Shown: in pieces, positions 17,162 to 25,133 of the stretch
How positions within the stretch are numbered: the stretch's first letter is position 1
Layout: each line of letters opens with the position of its first letter
NCBI RefSeq assembly: GCF_029338195.1
Contig: NZ_CP119779.1
Span: forward strand, 1,550,001-1,614,000
DNA from: Haloarcula litorea
Lineage (GTDB): Archaea; Halobacteriota; Halobacteria; Halobacteriales; Haloarculaceae
Reading direction: 5' to 3'
DNA: 64,000 nucleotides
Program-made: the position numbers and the translations under genes
The notes under the pieces: model-generated
The model's input: only the letters and a program-made list of their open reading frames with translations
The model's database searches: none
What the model was told of the DNA's origin: nothing

Positions 17162-17679
17162 CCCGGGACTTCCCCGACGAAGCGGCCGGCGAGTTCCCCC
17201 GTCCGCCCCGGACGTTCACCGACGCCGAGGGCCGCGACGTCGAACTGGTGGCGGCCAGCGAGGCCGACCGCGAGGCGCTGGTGTCGATGTACCTCGACTT
17301 CGACCCCGCCGACCGCGCACAGGGCATCCCGCCGGTCCGGGAGGAGGCCATCGAGCGGTGGCTCGACACCATCCTCGACGACAACTGTGTCAACCTCCTC
17401 GCCCGCCACGACGGCGCGGTCGTGGGCCACGCGACGCTGGTCCCGGACCAGCACGACGAACACGAGCTGGCCATCTTCGTCCTCCAGTCCCACCAGGGGG
17501 CCGGCATCGGGACGGCGCTGGTCGAGACGCTGCTCGGGCAGGGACAGGCCGCGGGGATCGGGCGGGTGTGGCTGACCGTCGAGCGCTGGAACGACGCGGC
17601 GATGGCCGTCTACCGCTCGGTCGGCTTCGAGACGAGCAACGCCGAGAGCTTCGAGGTCGAGATGGCGATCCAGCTCTAG
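17158..17679 (+). CDS. GNAT family N-acetyltransferase
   Basis: The protein is 173 residues. The acetyl-CoA binding motif is LAIFVLQSHQGAGIGTAL, followed by VWLTVERWNDAAMAVYRSVGF, the usual GNAT beta5-alpha4 region. An N-terminal extension (about 1-30) is acidic. The acetylated substrate is unknown. It is coupled to the upstream uspA gene by a 4-nt overlap, so the two probably form a stress-related operon. Its end overlaps the convergent uspA gene by 4 bp. Confidence 0.8.
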   Translation: MTRDFPDEAAGEFPRPPRTFTDAEGRDVELVAASEADREALVSMYLDFDPADRAQGIPPVREEAIERWLDTILDDNCVNLLARHDGAVVGHATLVPDQHDEHELAIFVLQSHQGAGIGTALVETLLGQGQAAGIGRVWLTVERWNDAAMAVYRSVGFETSNAESFEVEMAIQL

Positions 17680-18110
17680 ACGGAGAGGACGGGCTGGCTG
17701 GCGTACTCCAGGACGTACAGCGCGGCGCGACCGACGGCCGCCTCGCCGCCCTCGCCCTCGCGCGGGACGACGATGAAGTCCGCGTCCACGTCCTCGGCGG
17801 CGTCGAGGACGACGCTGCCGGGCGTCTGCATCAGCCGGTGCTCGGAGAACGCCGCGGCCGTGGAGCTGTCGAGGCTCCCGCCGGTCCCGCCGAACGAAGA
17901 CCGGACGCGCTCCGTGTACGTCCGGTGGTCCTCGGCGACGGCCTCGGGGTCGACGCGGCCGGCGTCGATGTCCCGCTGGAGGCGCTCGTCGACGACGAAC
18001 AGCAGGTGGAGATCGGCACCGTAGCGCTCGGCGACGGCCACAGCGCAGTCGGCCGCCCGCTCGGCCCGCTCGCTCCCGTCGACGGGCACGAGCACGAGGT
18101 CGATGTCCAT
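17676..18110 (-). CDS. Universal stress protein family (UspA-like)
   Basis: The protein is 144 residues from the ATG at 18110, beginning MDIDLVLVPVDGSERAERAAD with the canonical UspA nucleotide-binding start. The C-terminal GEGGEAAVGRAALYVLEYASQPVL is a variant of the ATP loop in which the G-x-G spacing is altered. Start chosen over upstream in-frame codons because the CTTTTTG promoter tract (minus strand, about 18137-18141) lies 27-31 nt upstream of it. Divergent from a third uspA gene. Confidence 0.8.
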   Translation of the reverse strand: MDIDLVLVPVDGSERAERAADCAVAVAERYGADLHLLFVVDERLQRDIDAGRVDPEAVAEDHRTYTERVRSSFGGTGGSLDSSTAAAFSEHRLMQTPGSVVLDAAEDVDADFIVVPREGEGGEAAVGRAALYVLEYASQPVLSV

Positions 18111-18202
18111 CACGCCCATCTGGAACCCCGGCGGGCAAAAAGCCACCTCCTCGCGGCGGCCGATGGGGCGGCTTTTTGGTCGTCCCGGGGGAACTCGATC
18201 GT
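18111..18202. promoter_or_regulatory. Divergent promoters of two uspA genes
   Basis: A GGCTTTTTG-type tract faces each gene: minus strand at about 18136-18144 for the left gene and plus strand at 18170-18178 for the right gene. Each lies about 30 nt from its start codon, so both mRNAs should be nearly leaderless. The two tracts form an inverted repeat. The same tract precedes the uspA gene at 16790. Confidence 0.5.
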
Positions 18203-18667
18203 ATGTTCGAGACGGTGGTCATCGCGACGGACGGATCCGGGAGCGCCGAGCGGGCCGTCGAGGCCGCCCTCGACCTCGCCGACCGCTTCGACGCGACGGT
18301 CCACGCGCTGTACGTCGTCGACGCCGGCGAGGTCGAGGCCACGCCGGCGGAGGTCCGCGAGGAACTGGAGCGGGCGCTTGCGACGACCGGCGGCCGGGCG
18401 CTGTCGTTCGTCCGCGAGGCGGCCGACGCCGACTCCGCCGAGGACGTCGTCACCGCCGTCCGAGAGGGCGACCCGGCCGACGAGATCTGCCGGTACGCCG
18501 AGGAACACGACGCCGACCTCGTCGCCACCGGCACACGCGGTCGGCACGGCGAACACGCGTTCCTGCTTGGCAGCGTCGCCGAGGAGATCGTCCGCCGGGC
18601 CCCGATGCCGGTGCTGACGGTCCGACAGCTCGAGGGCGAGGCGAACCCGGAGCGACGGGCACGCTGA
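18203..18667 (+). CDS. Universal stress protein family (UspA-like)
   Basis: The protein is 154 residues, beginning MFETVVIATDGSGSAERAV, with the C-terminal ATP-binding signature GTRGRHGEHAFLLGSVAEEI and LTV strand typical of nucleotide-binding UspA proteins. It is the most canonical of the three UspA proteins here. The start ATG at 18203 is 30 nt downstream of a CTTTTTG tract; the frame extends upstream across that promoter and is not coding there. It is followed by an unrelated Tat lipoprotein gene. Confidence 0.85.
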   Translation: MFETVVIATDGSGSAERAVEAALDLADRFDATVHALYVVDAGEVEATPAEVREELERALATTGGRALSFVREAADADSAEDVVTAVREGDPADEICRYAEEHDADLVATGTRGRHGEHAFLLGSVAEEIVRRAPMPVLTVRQLEGEANPERRAR

Positions 18668-18710
18668 CCGGACCACAAGATACAGGCCGCGACCGGCCGA
18701 AGCCGGGGCG

Positions 18711-19730
18711 ATGCCCTCCCGCCGCTCCTTCCTCGCAGCCGCCACCAGCGGCACGTTCGCCGCCCTGACCGGCTGTTCCGCCCTCTCGACAGGATCGCCC
18801 GACGACAGCGTCCCCGACGGCCCCACGCTCGCCGGCGAGACGGTCTTCGCCGCCGCCGACGTCTCGCTCCCCGACACCGAGGCCGACCGGACCGACGACC
18901 CCGCCGAGGCGACCCTGGCCGTCTACCCGCCCGGCACGACCGACCGTGTCCGTCGCCGCCTCGCCGCGGGGACGCCGACCGCCGTCGCCGGCCCGGACGC
19001 ACAGGGGACGCTCCTGCGCGCCTGCCGGCGGCTCGACGCCCGGTGTGGCTTCGTCCAGGAGGGGTGGGAACCCGACCTCCGGATCGCCGCCGCGGTGCCG
19101 CGGGGCGGCCGCCTCGACACGCACCTGTTCGTCGGCACCGAGCTCCCGGGCGACCTCCCGTGGACGCTGGCGGAGACGCTCGACCCGCCCGAACGGCGCT
19201 GTGTCGTCCCGTTCCGCCACGTCGGGCGTCGCGGCGAACACGTCCCCGCCGGCATCGCCCGGATCCGCGGGCGCGGCCCGGTCGGGAACCTCGACAGGCG
19301 GGACTTCCTGAGCTACCGCCGGGACGACGACGGGGACCCGGCCGTGGTCGTCGACACGACCGCGACGATCACGGGCGGGGCCGCGGCCGGCGCGGACGAG
19401 CGGTACCGCGCCGACCGGGTCGTCCTCGCGGCGGACTTCGACGCTCGCCTCGACGACGTCGGCCCCGGCGCTCGGGCGACCGACGAGGTGACGGTCCGGG
19501 ACCTGAGCGACGACACGGAGAACGCCGCCCGCCAGGTGTTCACGCCGGCGGCCGAGGCGACCCGCCGCTCCTTGACCGCCTGCTCGCGCTGTCGCGTGGT
19601 CCCGGACGCCCTCGACGACGGCTTCTCCTACGTAGGCAACGTCCGGTTCCGGTGGCGGAACCCCCGATTCCTCCGGAGCGACGAGACCTGGGTCCACCAC
19701 ACGCCCGGCCGAGCGGTCTGGTCGCTGTGA
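18711..19730 (+). CDS. Tat-exported lipoprotein, unknown function
   Basis: The protein is 339 residues, starting MPSRRSFLAAATSGTFAALTGC, a twin-arginine signal with a lipobox, so it is exported folded and lipid-anchored. The mature part contains TACSRCRV, two Cys that may form a disulfide, and no enzyme signature that I recognise. Composition is rich in Asp and Arg. It lies 43 bp after a uspA gene and 57 bp before the DHH phosphoesterase gene; no functional link is apparent. Confidence 0.7.
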   Translation: MPSRRSFLAAATSGTFAALTGCSALSTGSPDDSVPDGPTLAGETVFAAADVSLPDTEADRTDDPAEATLAVYPPGTTDRVRRRLAAGTPTAVAGPDAQGTLLRACRRLDARCGFVQEGWEPDLRIAAAVPRGGRLDTHLFVGTELPGDLPWTLAETLDPPERRCVVPFRHVGRRGEHVPAGIARIRGRGPVGNLDRRDFLSYRRDDDGDPAVVVDTTATITGGAAAGADERYRADRVVLAADFDARLDDVGPGARATDEVTVRDLSDDTENAARQVFTPAAEATRRSLTACSRCRVVPDALDDGFSYVGNVRFRWRNPRFLRSDETWVHHTPGRAVWSL

Positions 19731-19787
19731 ACGCGCCCCCGGCGGCCGGACCGCCGGCTTCATAGCCCGTCGGCGGTATCTCCGGCT

Positions 19788-20876
19788 ATGGACGACTGGC
19801 TCATCGACGACGAACGGCTCTCGGTCGGGCGCAAGTCCCTCCTGCCCGGCGAGGGCTTCTTCGTCCCCGACTCCCACGAGGAAGAACAGGCCGAGGCGGA
19901 GGCCGCCGAGACGCTCGACGGCGCGGGGGTCGTGGTGATCGCCGACCCGGACGCCGACGGGCTGGCCTGTACCGCGCTGATCCGCGAGGCCCACGGCGAG
20001 GGCGCGCTGCTGCCGGCCGGCCCGCACGAACTCCAGGAGGCGCTGGCCTGGACCGCCGAGTACGCCGAACCCGACGCGACCGTCTTCGTCTGTGACCTCT
20101 GTCCCGACGGCGAGGACGACCTCGGCGCGCTGGACGACCTCGTCGAAGCCGTCGCCCGGGTCGTCTGGTACGACCACCACCAGTGGGAGTCCGACCTGGC
20201 CGACGCCGTCGACGACGCCGGCGTCGAGCGGACCGTCGGCGACTCCGAGGAGGTCTGTACCGCCGACGTGGCGCTGTCGGAACTCGACCACGAGTTCGGC
20301 GAGCAGTGGGCGGAACTGGCCGCCGTCACCCGGGACCACGACCTCTGGATCCGGGACGACGAGCGCAGCGACGACCTGGCGGACTTCGCACACTGGAGCG
20401 AGCCCGAGGAGTACATCGAGGCCGTCACCGAGCACGGGCCCGACCTCTCGCCGGCGCTCCACGAGTACATCGCCGACAAGCGCGTCGAGAAGGAGGCGCT
20501 GATCGAGAAGGCCGTCGACCGCGCCGAGCTGCGGGAGGTCGCGGGCTGGACCGTCGGCGTCACCTACGGCCGCTGCTCGCAGAACGAGGTCGCCGAGGCG
20601 CTGCGCGAGCGGGGGGCCGACGCCGCCGTAATCGTCAAACCGGCCGGATCGGCCTCCATCCGCGGGACCGAGAACTTCGAGCGCGCCCACGAGGTCGCCC
20701 AGCAGGTCAACGGCGGCGGCCACCCCAAGGCCGCCGGCTGCAAGCCCGACATCTACGACGACATGATGGACTACGCGCACCACTGGACGACGCAGGGCGC
20801 GGTGGCGAAGCAGGCCATCGTCGACGCGTTCCGGCGGCTCCCCGACGAGGACGCGGGGGTCGAGACGGAGCGATGA
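19788..20876 (+). CDS. DHH family phosphoesterase (RecJ-like)
   Basis: The protein is 362 residues. Motifs of the DHH superfamily are present in order: IADPDADGLACTAL (motif I), VFVCDLCP, VVWYDHHQW (DHH motif) and RDHDLW, followed by the DHHA1 domain with VNGGGHPKAAG. It is a single-domain-plus-DHHA1 protein, resembling archaeal RecJ-like or NrnA-like exonucleases or nanoRNases acting on short oligonucleotides, cytosolic and Mn-dependent. No OB-fold domain or zinc finger is added. The start MDDWLIDDERL is the first ATG of the frame. Confidence 0.85.
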   Translation: MDDWLIDDERLSVGRKSLLPGEGFFVPDSHEEEQAEAEAAETLDGAGVVVIADPDADGLACTALIREAHGEGALLPAGPHELQEALAWTAEYAEPDATVFVCDLCPDGEDDLGALDDLVEAVARVVWYDHHQWESDLADAVDDAGVERTVGDSEEVCTADVALSELDHEFGEQWAELAAVTRDHDLWIRDDERSDDLADFAHWSEPEEYIEAVTEHGPDLSPALHEYIADKRVEKEALIEKAVDRAELREVAGWTVGVTYGRCSQNEVAEALRERGADAAVIVKPAGSASIRGTENFERAHEVAQQVNGGGHPKAAGCKPDIYDDMMDYAHHWTTQGAVAKQAIVDAFRRLPDEDAGVETER

Positions 20877-20919
20877 CCGGGACCGCGGCGGCCGAGAGGC
20901 TCGACGCGGGACGGTAGCG

Positions 20920-21141
20920 GTGGTGAACGCCCTCCTCCTCTCGCTCGGTGTCGTCGCCGTCGCCGGCGGCGTCTACTCGGTCGCCCGTCCGCTGTCGGTC
21001 CGCAACTGGGTGGCCGCCGAGGAGTGGGACCGGAACCCCGAGCAGGCCCGCGAGAAGCAGCGGCAGTACGCCCGGCTGATGGGGACCTTCCTCGTCGGGT
21101 TGGGGATCGCGCTCGCGTTGCTCGGTCTGTTCCCGGGATAG
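20920..21141 (+). CDS. Small membrane protein with two segments
   Basis: The protein is 73 residues from GTG 20920 (GTG 20923 is an alternative). Two hydrophobic segments (about residues 4-22 and 52-70) flank a polar loop containing VRNWVAAEEWDRNPEQAREK. This arrangement resembles small conserved haloarchaeal membrane proteins. It starts 43 bp after the DHH gene and may be cotranscribed. Function is unknown. Confidence 0.55.
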   Translation: MVNALLLSLGVVAVAGGVYSVARPLSVRNWVAAEEWDRNPEQAREKQRQYARLMGTFLVGLGIALALLGLFPG

Positions 21142-21181
21142 CGCGAAAGGCTCACGTTCCCGGCGGCGGAACGCCACGACG

Positions 21182-21619
21182 ATGTCTCCCGCCCTCCCCG
21201 CGTGGGTTCCCGACCGCGAGACGGCGGCCGGCGAACTCCTGACGGCCACGATCGTCGGCGCGACGCTCTACGTCCTCGACCGATCGCTCCCGTTCGCCGC
21301 CGCGGCCGCGGCGCTGTTCCTCTGTCTGCGACTGCTGACCGACGCCGCGGCCGCGGCCGTCGGCGACTACGCCGACAACGCCCTGTTCGGCCTGCTCGTG
21401 CTCGCGGCGGCCGGCTACGCCGCCGCCCTCACTGCTCCGGTCTGGATTCCGCTCAGCGGCGCGCTCGTCGGCGGGTGGCTGTTCGTCGACGGCGTCCAAC
21501 ACCTCCGCCACGGTGTCGGGAGAGACGAGGTCGGACACACCGTCTCCCACGACGGAAGTGTCCTCGCCGGCCTCCCGCGGGCGTTGCTTGCCCGCCTCGT
21601 CGAACCGTTCAGACTGTAG
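21182..21619 (+). CDS. Membrane protein, unknown function
   Basis: The protein is 145 residues with three to four hydrophobic segments (about residues 18-60, 68-90 and 92-105) and a hydrophilic C-terminal tail containing LRHGVGRDEVGHTVSHDG. The His-rich tail may face the cytosol. No family is recognised. It lies 40 bp after the small membrane protein gene on the same strand and is convergent with the next gene, with adjoining stops. Confidence 0.6.
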   Translation: MSPALPAWVPDRETAAGELLTATIVGATLYVLDRSLPFAAAAAALFLCLRLLTDAAAAAVGDYADNALFGLLVLAAAGYAAALTAPVWIPLSGALVGGWLFVDGVQHLRHGVGRDEVGHTVSHDGSVLAGLPRALLARLVEPFRL

Positions 21620-22054
21620 TCAGTCGTCGGTCTCGCCGGCGACCCACTTGTCGCTGTACCGCTGGCCGCACTCGCAGACGGCGTAGGCGTGGATCACGTC
21701 GCCGTCGGCGTAGATGCCGCCCACGTCCTCGTTCTGTTCCTCGGCGAACGCGAAGACGAAGCGCGTCCCGTGAGTCTCGCCCTCGCCGGCGGCGGGACAC
21801 GCCCCGCCGGTCAGGTCGTCGTGGACGTCGCCCTCGGTGTCCATCGCCTCCTGTGCCAACGCCATCGGGTCGATCCCGGTCGCGGACTGGAAGGCGCTCC
21901 GGCCGTCGTCCCCCGGCAGGACGAGGACGTGGCCGTCCCCGACCGCGTCGGCGTACTCCGCCAGCGCGCCCGGGTTCGAGACGGCGTCCTCGTGGAGGAA
22001 AAAGAGGACGTCCTCGGGCCGCTCGCCGGCGAGAAACTCCGTGTGCGTGCTCAT
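21620..22054 (-). CDS. Conserved haloarchaeal protein, unknown function
   Basis: The protein is 144 residues from ATG 22054 (MSTHTEFLAGERPEDVLFFL). The central part binds no obvious cofactor. The C-terminal CECGQRYSDKWVAGE and GGACPAAGEGETH supply three Cys that could form a metal site. The pattern resembles a haloarchaea-only family (from memory, DUF5807). It is divergent from hsp20 with about 96 bp between. Confidence 0.6.
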   Translation of the reverse strand: MSTHTEFLAGERPEDVLFFLHEDAVSNPGALAEYADAVGDGHVLVLPGDDGRSAFQSATGIDPMALAQEAMDTEGDVHDDLTGGACPAAGEGETHGTRFVFAFAEEQNEDVGGIYADGDVIHAYAVCECGQRYSDKWVAGETDD

Positions 22055-22150
22055 ACCCGACCGGAGTCGTCGGGCGGGCAAAAGCCCCGCGCTCTCGCCG
22101 CCCGGGAACGGCCGGCTAGCTTTTTCACACCAGTTGCCGAACTGTCACGT

Positions 22151-22456
22151 ATGCCGACCCACCACCCGGACAAGGGCGTCGAACTGTACCGCGAGGACGA
22201 CGCGTTCGTCGTCCTGGTCGAACTCGCCGGCTACGACCGCGACGACGTCGACCTGCGCTGGCGGGACCGCCGGCTCCACGTTGAGGCCGAACACCGCGAA
22301 CCGGGTGAACGGACGAAGGTGTTCCACCGTAGCGTCGGCCTCCCGCGGGCGGTCCGGGAGGACGAGATCTCGGCGACGCTCGCGGACGGGGTGTTGACGG
22401 TCCGGCTCCCGGTCGACGACGACCGGCCCGAGGGCCGCCACATCGACATCTCGTAG
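22151..22456 (+). CDS. Small heat-shock protein, Hsp20/alpha-crystallin family
   Basis: The protein is 101 residues, almost only the alpha-crystallin domain: it begins near GVELYREDDAFVVLVEL and contains the conserved ISATLADGVLTVRLP strand pair. It ends with RHIDIS, an IxI-type motif used for oligomer contacts. The N-terminal arm is very short, so large cages are unlikely. It should act as an ATP-independent chaperone. The ATG at 22151 lies 29 nt after a CTTTTTC tract. It is followed 54 bp later by the dUTPase-like gene. Confidence 0.85.
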   Translation: MPTHHPDKGVELYREDDAFVVLVELAGYDRDDVDLRWRDRRLHVEAEHREPGERTKVFHRSVGLPRAVREDEISATLADGVLTVRLPVDDDRPEGRHIDIS

Positions 22457-22510
22457 CCCCGGTCTCGCCGCGCCCCCAGGGTTTTGCCGCCGGCGTCCGA
22501 CACGACCGAC

Positions 22511-22933
22511 GTGACCGACCTCACCGACTACGTCACCGACCTGGTCCACGAACCGACACAGACCGAGAGCGACGGCGTCGATCTCACCGTCGCCGCCGTC
22601 CACGAGGTCGTCGAGCCCGGTCGGGTCGACTTCGGCGGCGGCGAACTCGAATCCGCCGGGACCGCGCCCCACGCGAGCGCGAAGCGGAACCCCGACGACG
22701 ACTACGAGTGGTGGACGCTGCGGGCGGGCCAGTACCTCCTTGAGTTCAACGAGTCCCTGACCGGCGAGGCGACGGTGACGCTCCAGCCCCGGACGGAACT
22801 GCTGGAACGCGGCGGCTCCCACCCGACGCTGCACGTCGACGAACTGCCCCGGGTGCCGCTGTCGGTCGGCGGCGCGGGCCTGCGGCTCAAGGAGAACGCC
22901 CGGGTCAGTACGGTCGTCGCCGCCGACGAGTAG
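22511..22933 (+). CDS. Degenerate dCTP deaminase/dUTPase-like paralog
   Basis: The protein is 140 residues from GTG 22511, 29 nt after a GTTTTGCCG tract. Its N-terminus ([20 protein letters not shown]) aligns with that of the true deaminase/dUTPase at 56816 (PNGVDLTLGAVYEQTEPGRV), and [12 protein letters not shown] aligns with the region before that enzyme's active site. The expected RSS loop is replaced by [12 protein letters not shown] and the WDAGYEG motif is absent, so it probably lacks catalysis and may have become a binding or structural protein. The fold call is confident, the function is not. Confidence 0.65.
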   Translation: MTDLTDYVTDLVHEPTQTESDGVDLTVAAVHEVVEPGRVDFGGGELESAGTAPHASAKRNPDDDYEWWTLRAGQYLLEFNESLTGEATVTLQPRTELLERGGSHPTLHVDELPRVPLSVGGAGLRLKENARVSTVVAADE

Positions 22934-23015
22934 CCCGGTCTCGCCCCGCTGTGGGGCCGGCACCGACCGCCCTCGCTTCGATGCGCTTTTGAAGCGCGGT
23001 CGATACCTCTCGGGT

Positions 23016-23402
23016 ATGGCTGAATTCACCGTCGCCGTCTCCGACCCGGAGGACGGCCACACGTACCAGATCGACGTGGACGGACAGGACGCGAACCGAT
23101 TCATCGGCCGCGAGCTCGGCGACGAGGTCGACGGCAGCGCCGTCGGCCTCGACGGCTACACGCTCGAACTCACCGGCGGCACCGACGCCGCCGGCCGCCC
23201 GATGCGGTCGGACCTCCGCGGCACCGGCACCGAGGAGATCCTCACCGACGGCGGCGTCGGCTTCAACCCGACCCGCGACGGCGAGCGCAAGCGCATCACC
23301 GTCCGCGGCCGCGAGGTCAGCGACCAGACGCGCCAGATCAACGCCCGCATCGCCGACCGCGGCGGCGACGCCGTCGCGGACCTGCTGGGCGACGACGAGT
23401 AA
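23016..23402 (+). CDS. rps6e: 30S ribosomal protein S6e
   Basis: The protein is 128 residues. It starts [20 protein letters not shown] and contains [16 protein letters not shown], the family signature, so it is archaeal/eukaryal ribosomal protein S6. It is a component of the small subunit body. The ATG at 23016 is 29 nt downstream of a CTTTTG tract. The next gene begins 3 bp after its stop, implying cotranscription. Confidence 0.93.
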   Translation: MAEFTVAVSDPEDGHTYQIDVDGQDANRFIGRELGDEVDGSAVGLDGYTLELTGGTDAAGRPMRSDLRGTGTEEILTDGGVGFNPTRDGERKRITVRGREVSDQTRQINARIADRGGDAVADLLGDDE

Positions 23403-23405
23403 CGA

Positions 23406-23834
23406 GTGCCAGAGCGCCTCCCCAGCGACCACGAGACCGTCGAGACGCATCGCGTGGCCGTCGAGCAGGTGGGCCGCTCGGGCCGCCCGCAGGTCGTCCT
23501 GCCCGACGCCGTCGGCCTCGACGACGGCGACGTGGTCGGCCTCGCCCTCGACGGCGACGACGGCTTCGCGGCCGTCGAGACCAGCCTCGACGGGGACACC
23601 GTCGTCCGTCACGTCGCCGACAACCGCCGGCAGGCCCGCGAGCGCGACGGGCCGAACCGCCTCGCCGAGTGGATCGCCGACGCAGCCGTCCAGCTGGGCG
23701 GGTCGGCTCACTTAGACGTCGTCACCGCCGACCACGAGTACGGCCTCCGGACCCCCGGCAAGCGCGTCGTCTACACCGCTACCGACGACCCCGACGACTC
23801 GCTGTCGGACATCGCGCGGGACCTCGACGGGTAG
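23406..23834 (+). CDS. Conserved haloarchaeal protein, unknown function
   Basis: The protein is 142 residues from a GTG 3 bp after the S6e stop. The segment GRPQVVLPDAVGLDDGDVVGLAL resembles the swapped-hairpin pattern of AbrB-like domains. C-terminal segments (AEWIADAAVQLGG and YGLRTPGKRVVYTA) are otherwise unrecognised. The link to S6e is only positional. It is also conserved in composition with other halophile proteins. Confidence 0.6.
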   Translation: MPERLPSDHETVETHRVAVEQVGRSGRPQVVLPDAVGLDDGDVVGLALDGDDGFAAVETSLDGDTVVRHVADNRRQARERDGPNRLAEWIADAAVQLGGSAHLDVVTADHEYGLRTPGKRVVYTATDDPDDSLSDIARDLDG

Positions 23835-23906
23835 CTCCCGTTCTCCCGACTGATACTCGCGCGAAACCCTCAATATCCGCGGGACTGTACCACCGGTGAC
23901 AGCCGT

Positions 23907-24785
23907 ATGTCGGAGTCAGTCATCGCCGACTTCGTCGGCCAGTTCAACTCCGAGGCCTCGTCCCGCGGGGACCCCATCAAGGGACGCGTGGTCCTCTCCC
24001 AGAAGCGGCTGGTGCTGGCCGCAAGCGAGGACGACAAACTGACGATCCCGCTGGACGCCATCTTCGACATCGCCATCGGCCAGGTGCCGCCGGACCTGGG
24101 CGACTTCTTCGACTCGACGGTGACCGTCGCCTTCGAGCGCAACGGCCGGCGACTGGTCGCGGCCGTCGAGGCCGACGCCGAGAAGATCGAGAAGTTCGGC
24201 ACCGTCCTGTTCAAGGCCATCGTCAACGGCACGGAGACCACGGTCAAGGAACGCGCCCGGGTCGGCGGCCGCGTCACCGACGCCGAGTTCCGCACTGCCC
24301 GGCTGTTCCTCACGCCGGGCACGGTCGAGTTCCGGCGCGACGACGGGACCTTCACGGTCGACCTGGAGACGGTCTCGGACTTCAGCCGCTCCAGCCGGGA
24401 GGTCGCCGGCGGGACCCGGCCCGTGCTGGAGGTCCGGCACATGAAGGGCGGTACCGCCGTCACGACGATGGCGGCGTTGGCCTCCGCCCGGAAGATGTCC
24501 ATCCTCGGGCGCTACCTCCGGCGGGAGTACTCCGAGCTGATGGAACAGCTCCAGGACGTCGAGCTCACGCAGGACAAGACCGAGGTGCTGGTGGCGATGT
24601 ACTCCACCGGCGATATGGAGGGGATGCCGCTGGCGAGCATCCTCGGCAAGGACTCCTCGGCGGTGTCGATGCTCCTCCAGGACCTCGAGGCCGACGGCCT
24701 CATCCAGGACTCCCCGGACGGCCCGGCGCTCACCCCGAAGGGGAAGGTGGTCGCGAGTCGGCACCTGGAGGACGTCAACGCATAG
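23907..24785 (+). CDS. cheF: Taxis protein CheF family
   Basis: The protein is 292 residues. It begins MSESVIADFVGQFNSEASS and is collinear with the second CheF-like protein at 31966-32835: two beta-rich halves (about 20-105 and 105-190) and a C-terminal winged-helix-like part (KTEVLVAMYSTGDMEGMPLA). Archaeal CheF links the chemotaxis response regulator CheY to the archaellum switch, in contact with ArlCE. No TATC-N6-GATA site is seen upstream. It lies outside the main operons, 7 kb from the other copy. Which copy corresponds to CheF1 in other halophiles cannot be told from sequence alone. Confidence 0.85.
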   Translation: MSESVIADFVGQFNSEASSRGDPIKGRVVLSQKRLVLAASEDDKLTIPLDAIFDIAIGQVPPDLGDFFDSTVTVAFERNGRRLVAAVEADAEKIEKFGTVLFKAIVNGTETTVKERARVGGRVTDAEFRTARLFLTPGTVEFRRDDGTFTVDLETVSDFSRSSREVAGGTRPVLEVRHMKGGTAVTTMAALASARKMSILGRYLRREYSELMEQLQDVELTQDKTEVLVAMYSTGDMEGMPLASILGKDSSAVSMLLQDLEADGLIQDSPDGPALTPKGKVVASRHLEDVNA

Positions 24786-24801
24786 CTACCACCTTTCTCT
24801 G

Positions 24802-25040
24802 CGTCGGGTGTCCTCGCGCGGCGAAGCCGCACTGCGGGCACCCTCCTCGAAAAACGTGGTCTTGCTGAGCGGAGTCGTTCGAGGGGCGCAAGCGCCCCTC
24901 GTGATGACGAGAGAGCTTTGCTCTCTCGAACCACGAAGCCAGGCTCGAAAGACGAGGCAGCGAGTCTTTCGGTGGCGAAAAAGCCGGAAGCGCGCCGACG
25001 GCGCGCTTCCGGTGTCCTGCGTGAGCATCGCGAACGCAGG
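24802..25040. repeat. Array of consecutive perfect hairpins
   Basis: Six inverted repeats follow one another in non-coding DNA after cheF: GCGGC-GAA-GCCGC (24818-24830), GAGGGGCGC-AA-GCGCCCCTC (24881-24900), CGAGAGAGC-TTT-GCTCTCTCG (24908-24928), CGAAAGAC/GTCTTTCG with 10 nt between (24946-24971), 13-bp arms around GAC at 24984-25012, and CCTGCGT/ACGCAGG (25016-25040). Loops are mostly 2-3 nt, so each can extrude as a cruciform or act as a strong RNA hairpin. The outer part (24802-24854) resembles 54451-54503. The rest of the 24786-25133 gap shows no gene. Confidence 0.75.
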
Positions 25041-25133
25041 GCTCGTCGGTGCCCGCTCTGACGGTGGGTCGTCACGCGGCGGCGACTCCCGGGCACCGCG
25101 ACCGCTCGGTCCCGCTCGGCGTTCTCGTCCCCG

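Noticed and set aside
24802-25040. Hairpin array as a CRISPR
   Set aside because: The hairpins differ from one another in sequence and have no constant direct repeat or regular spacers.
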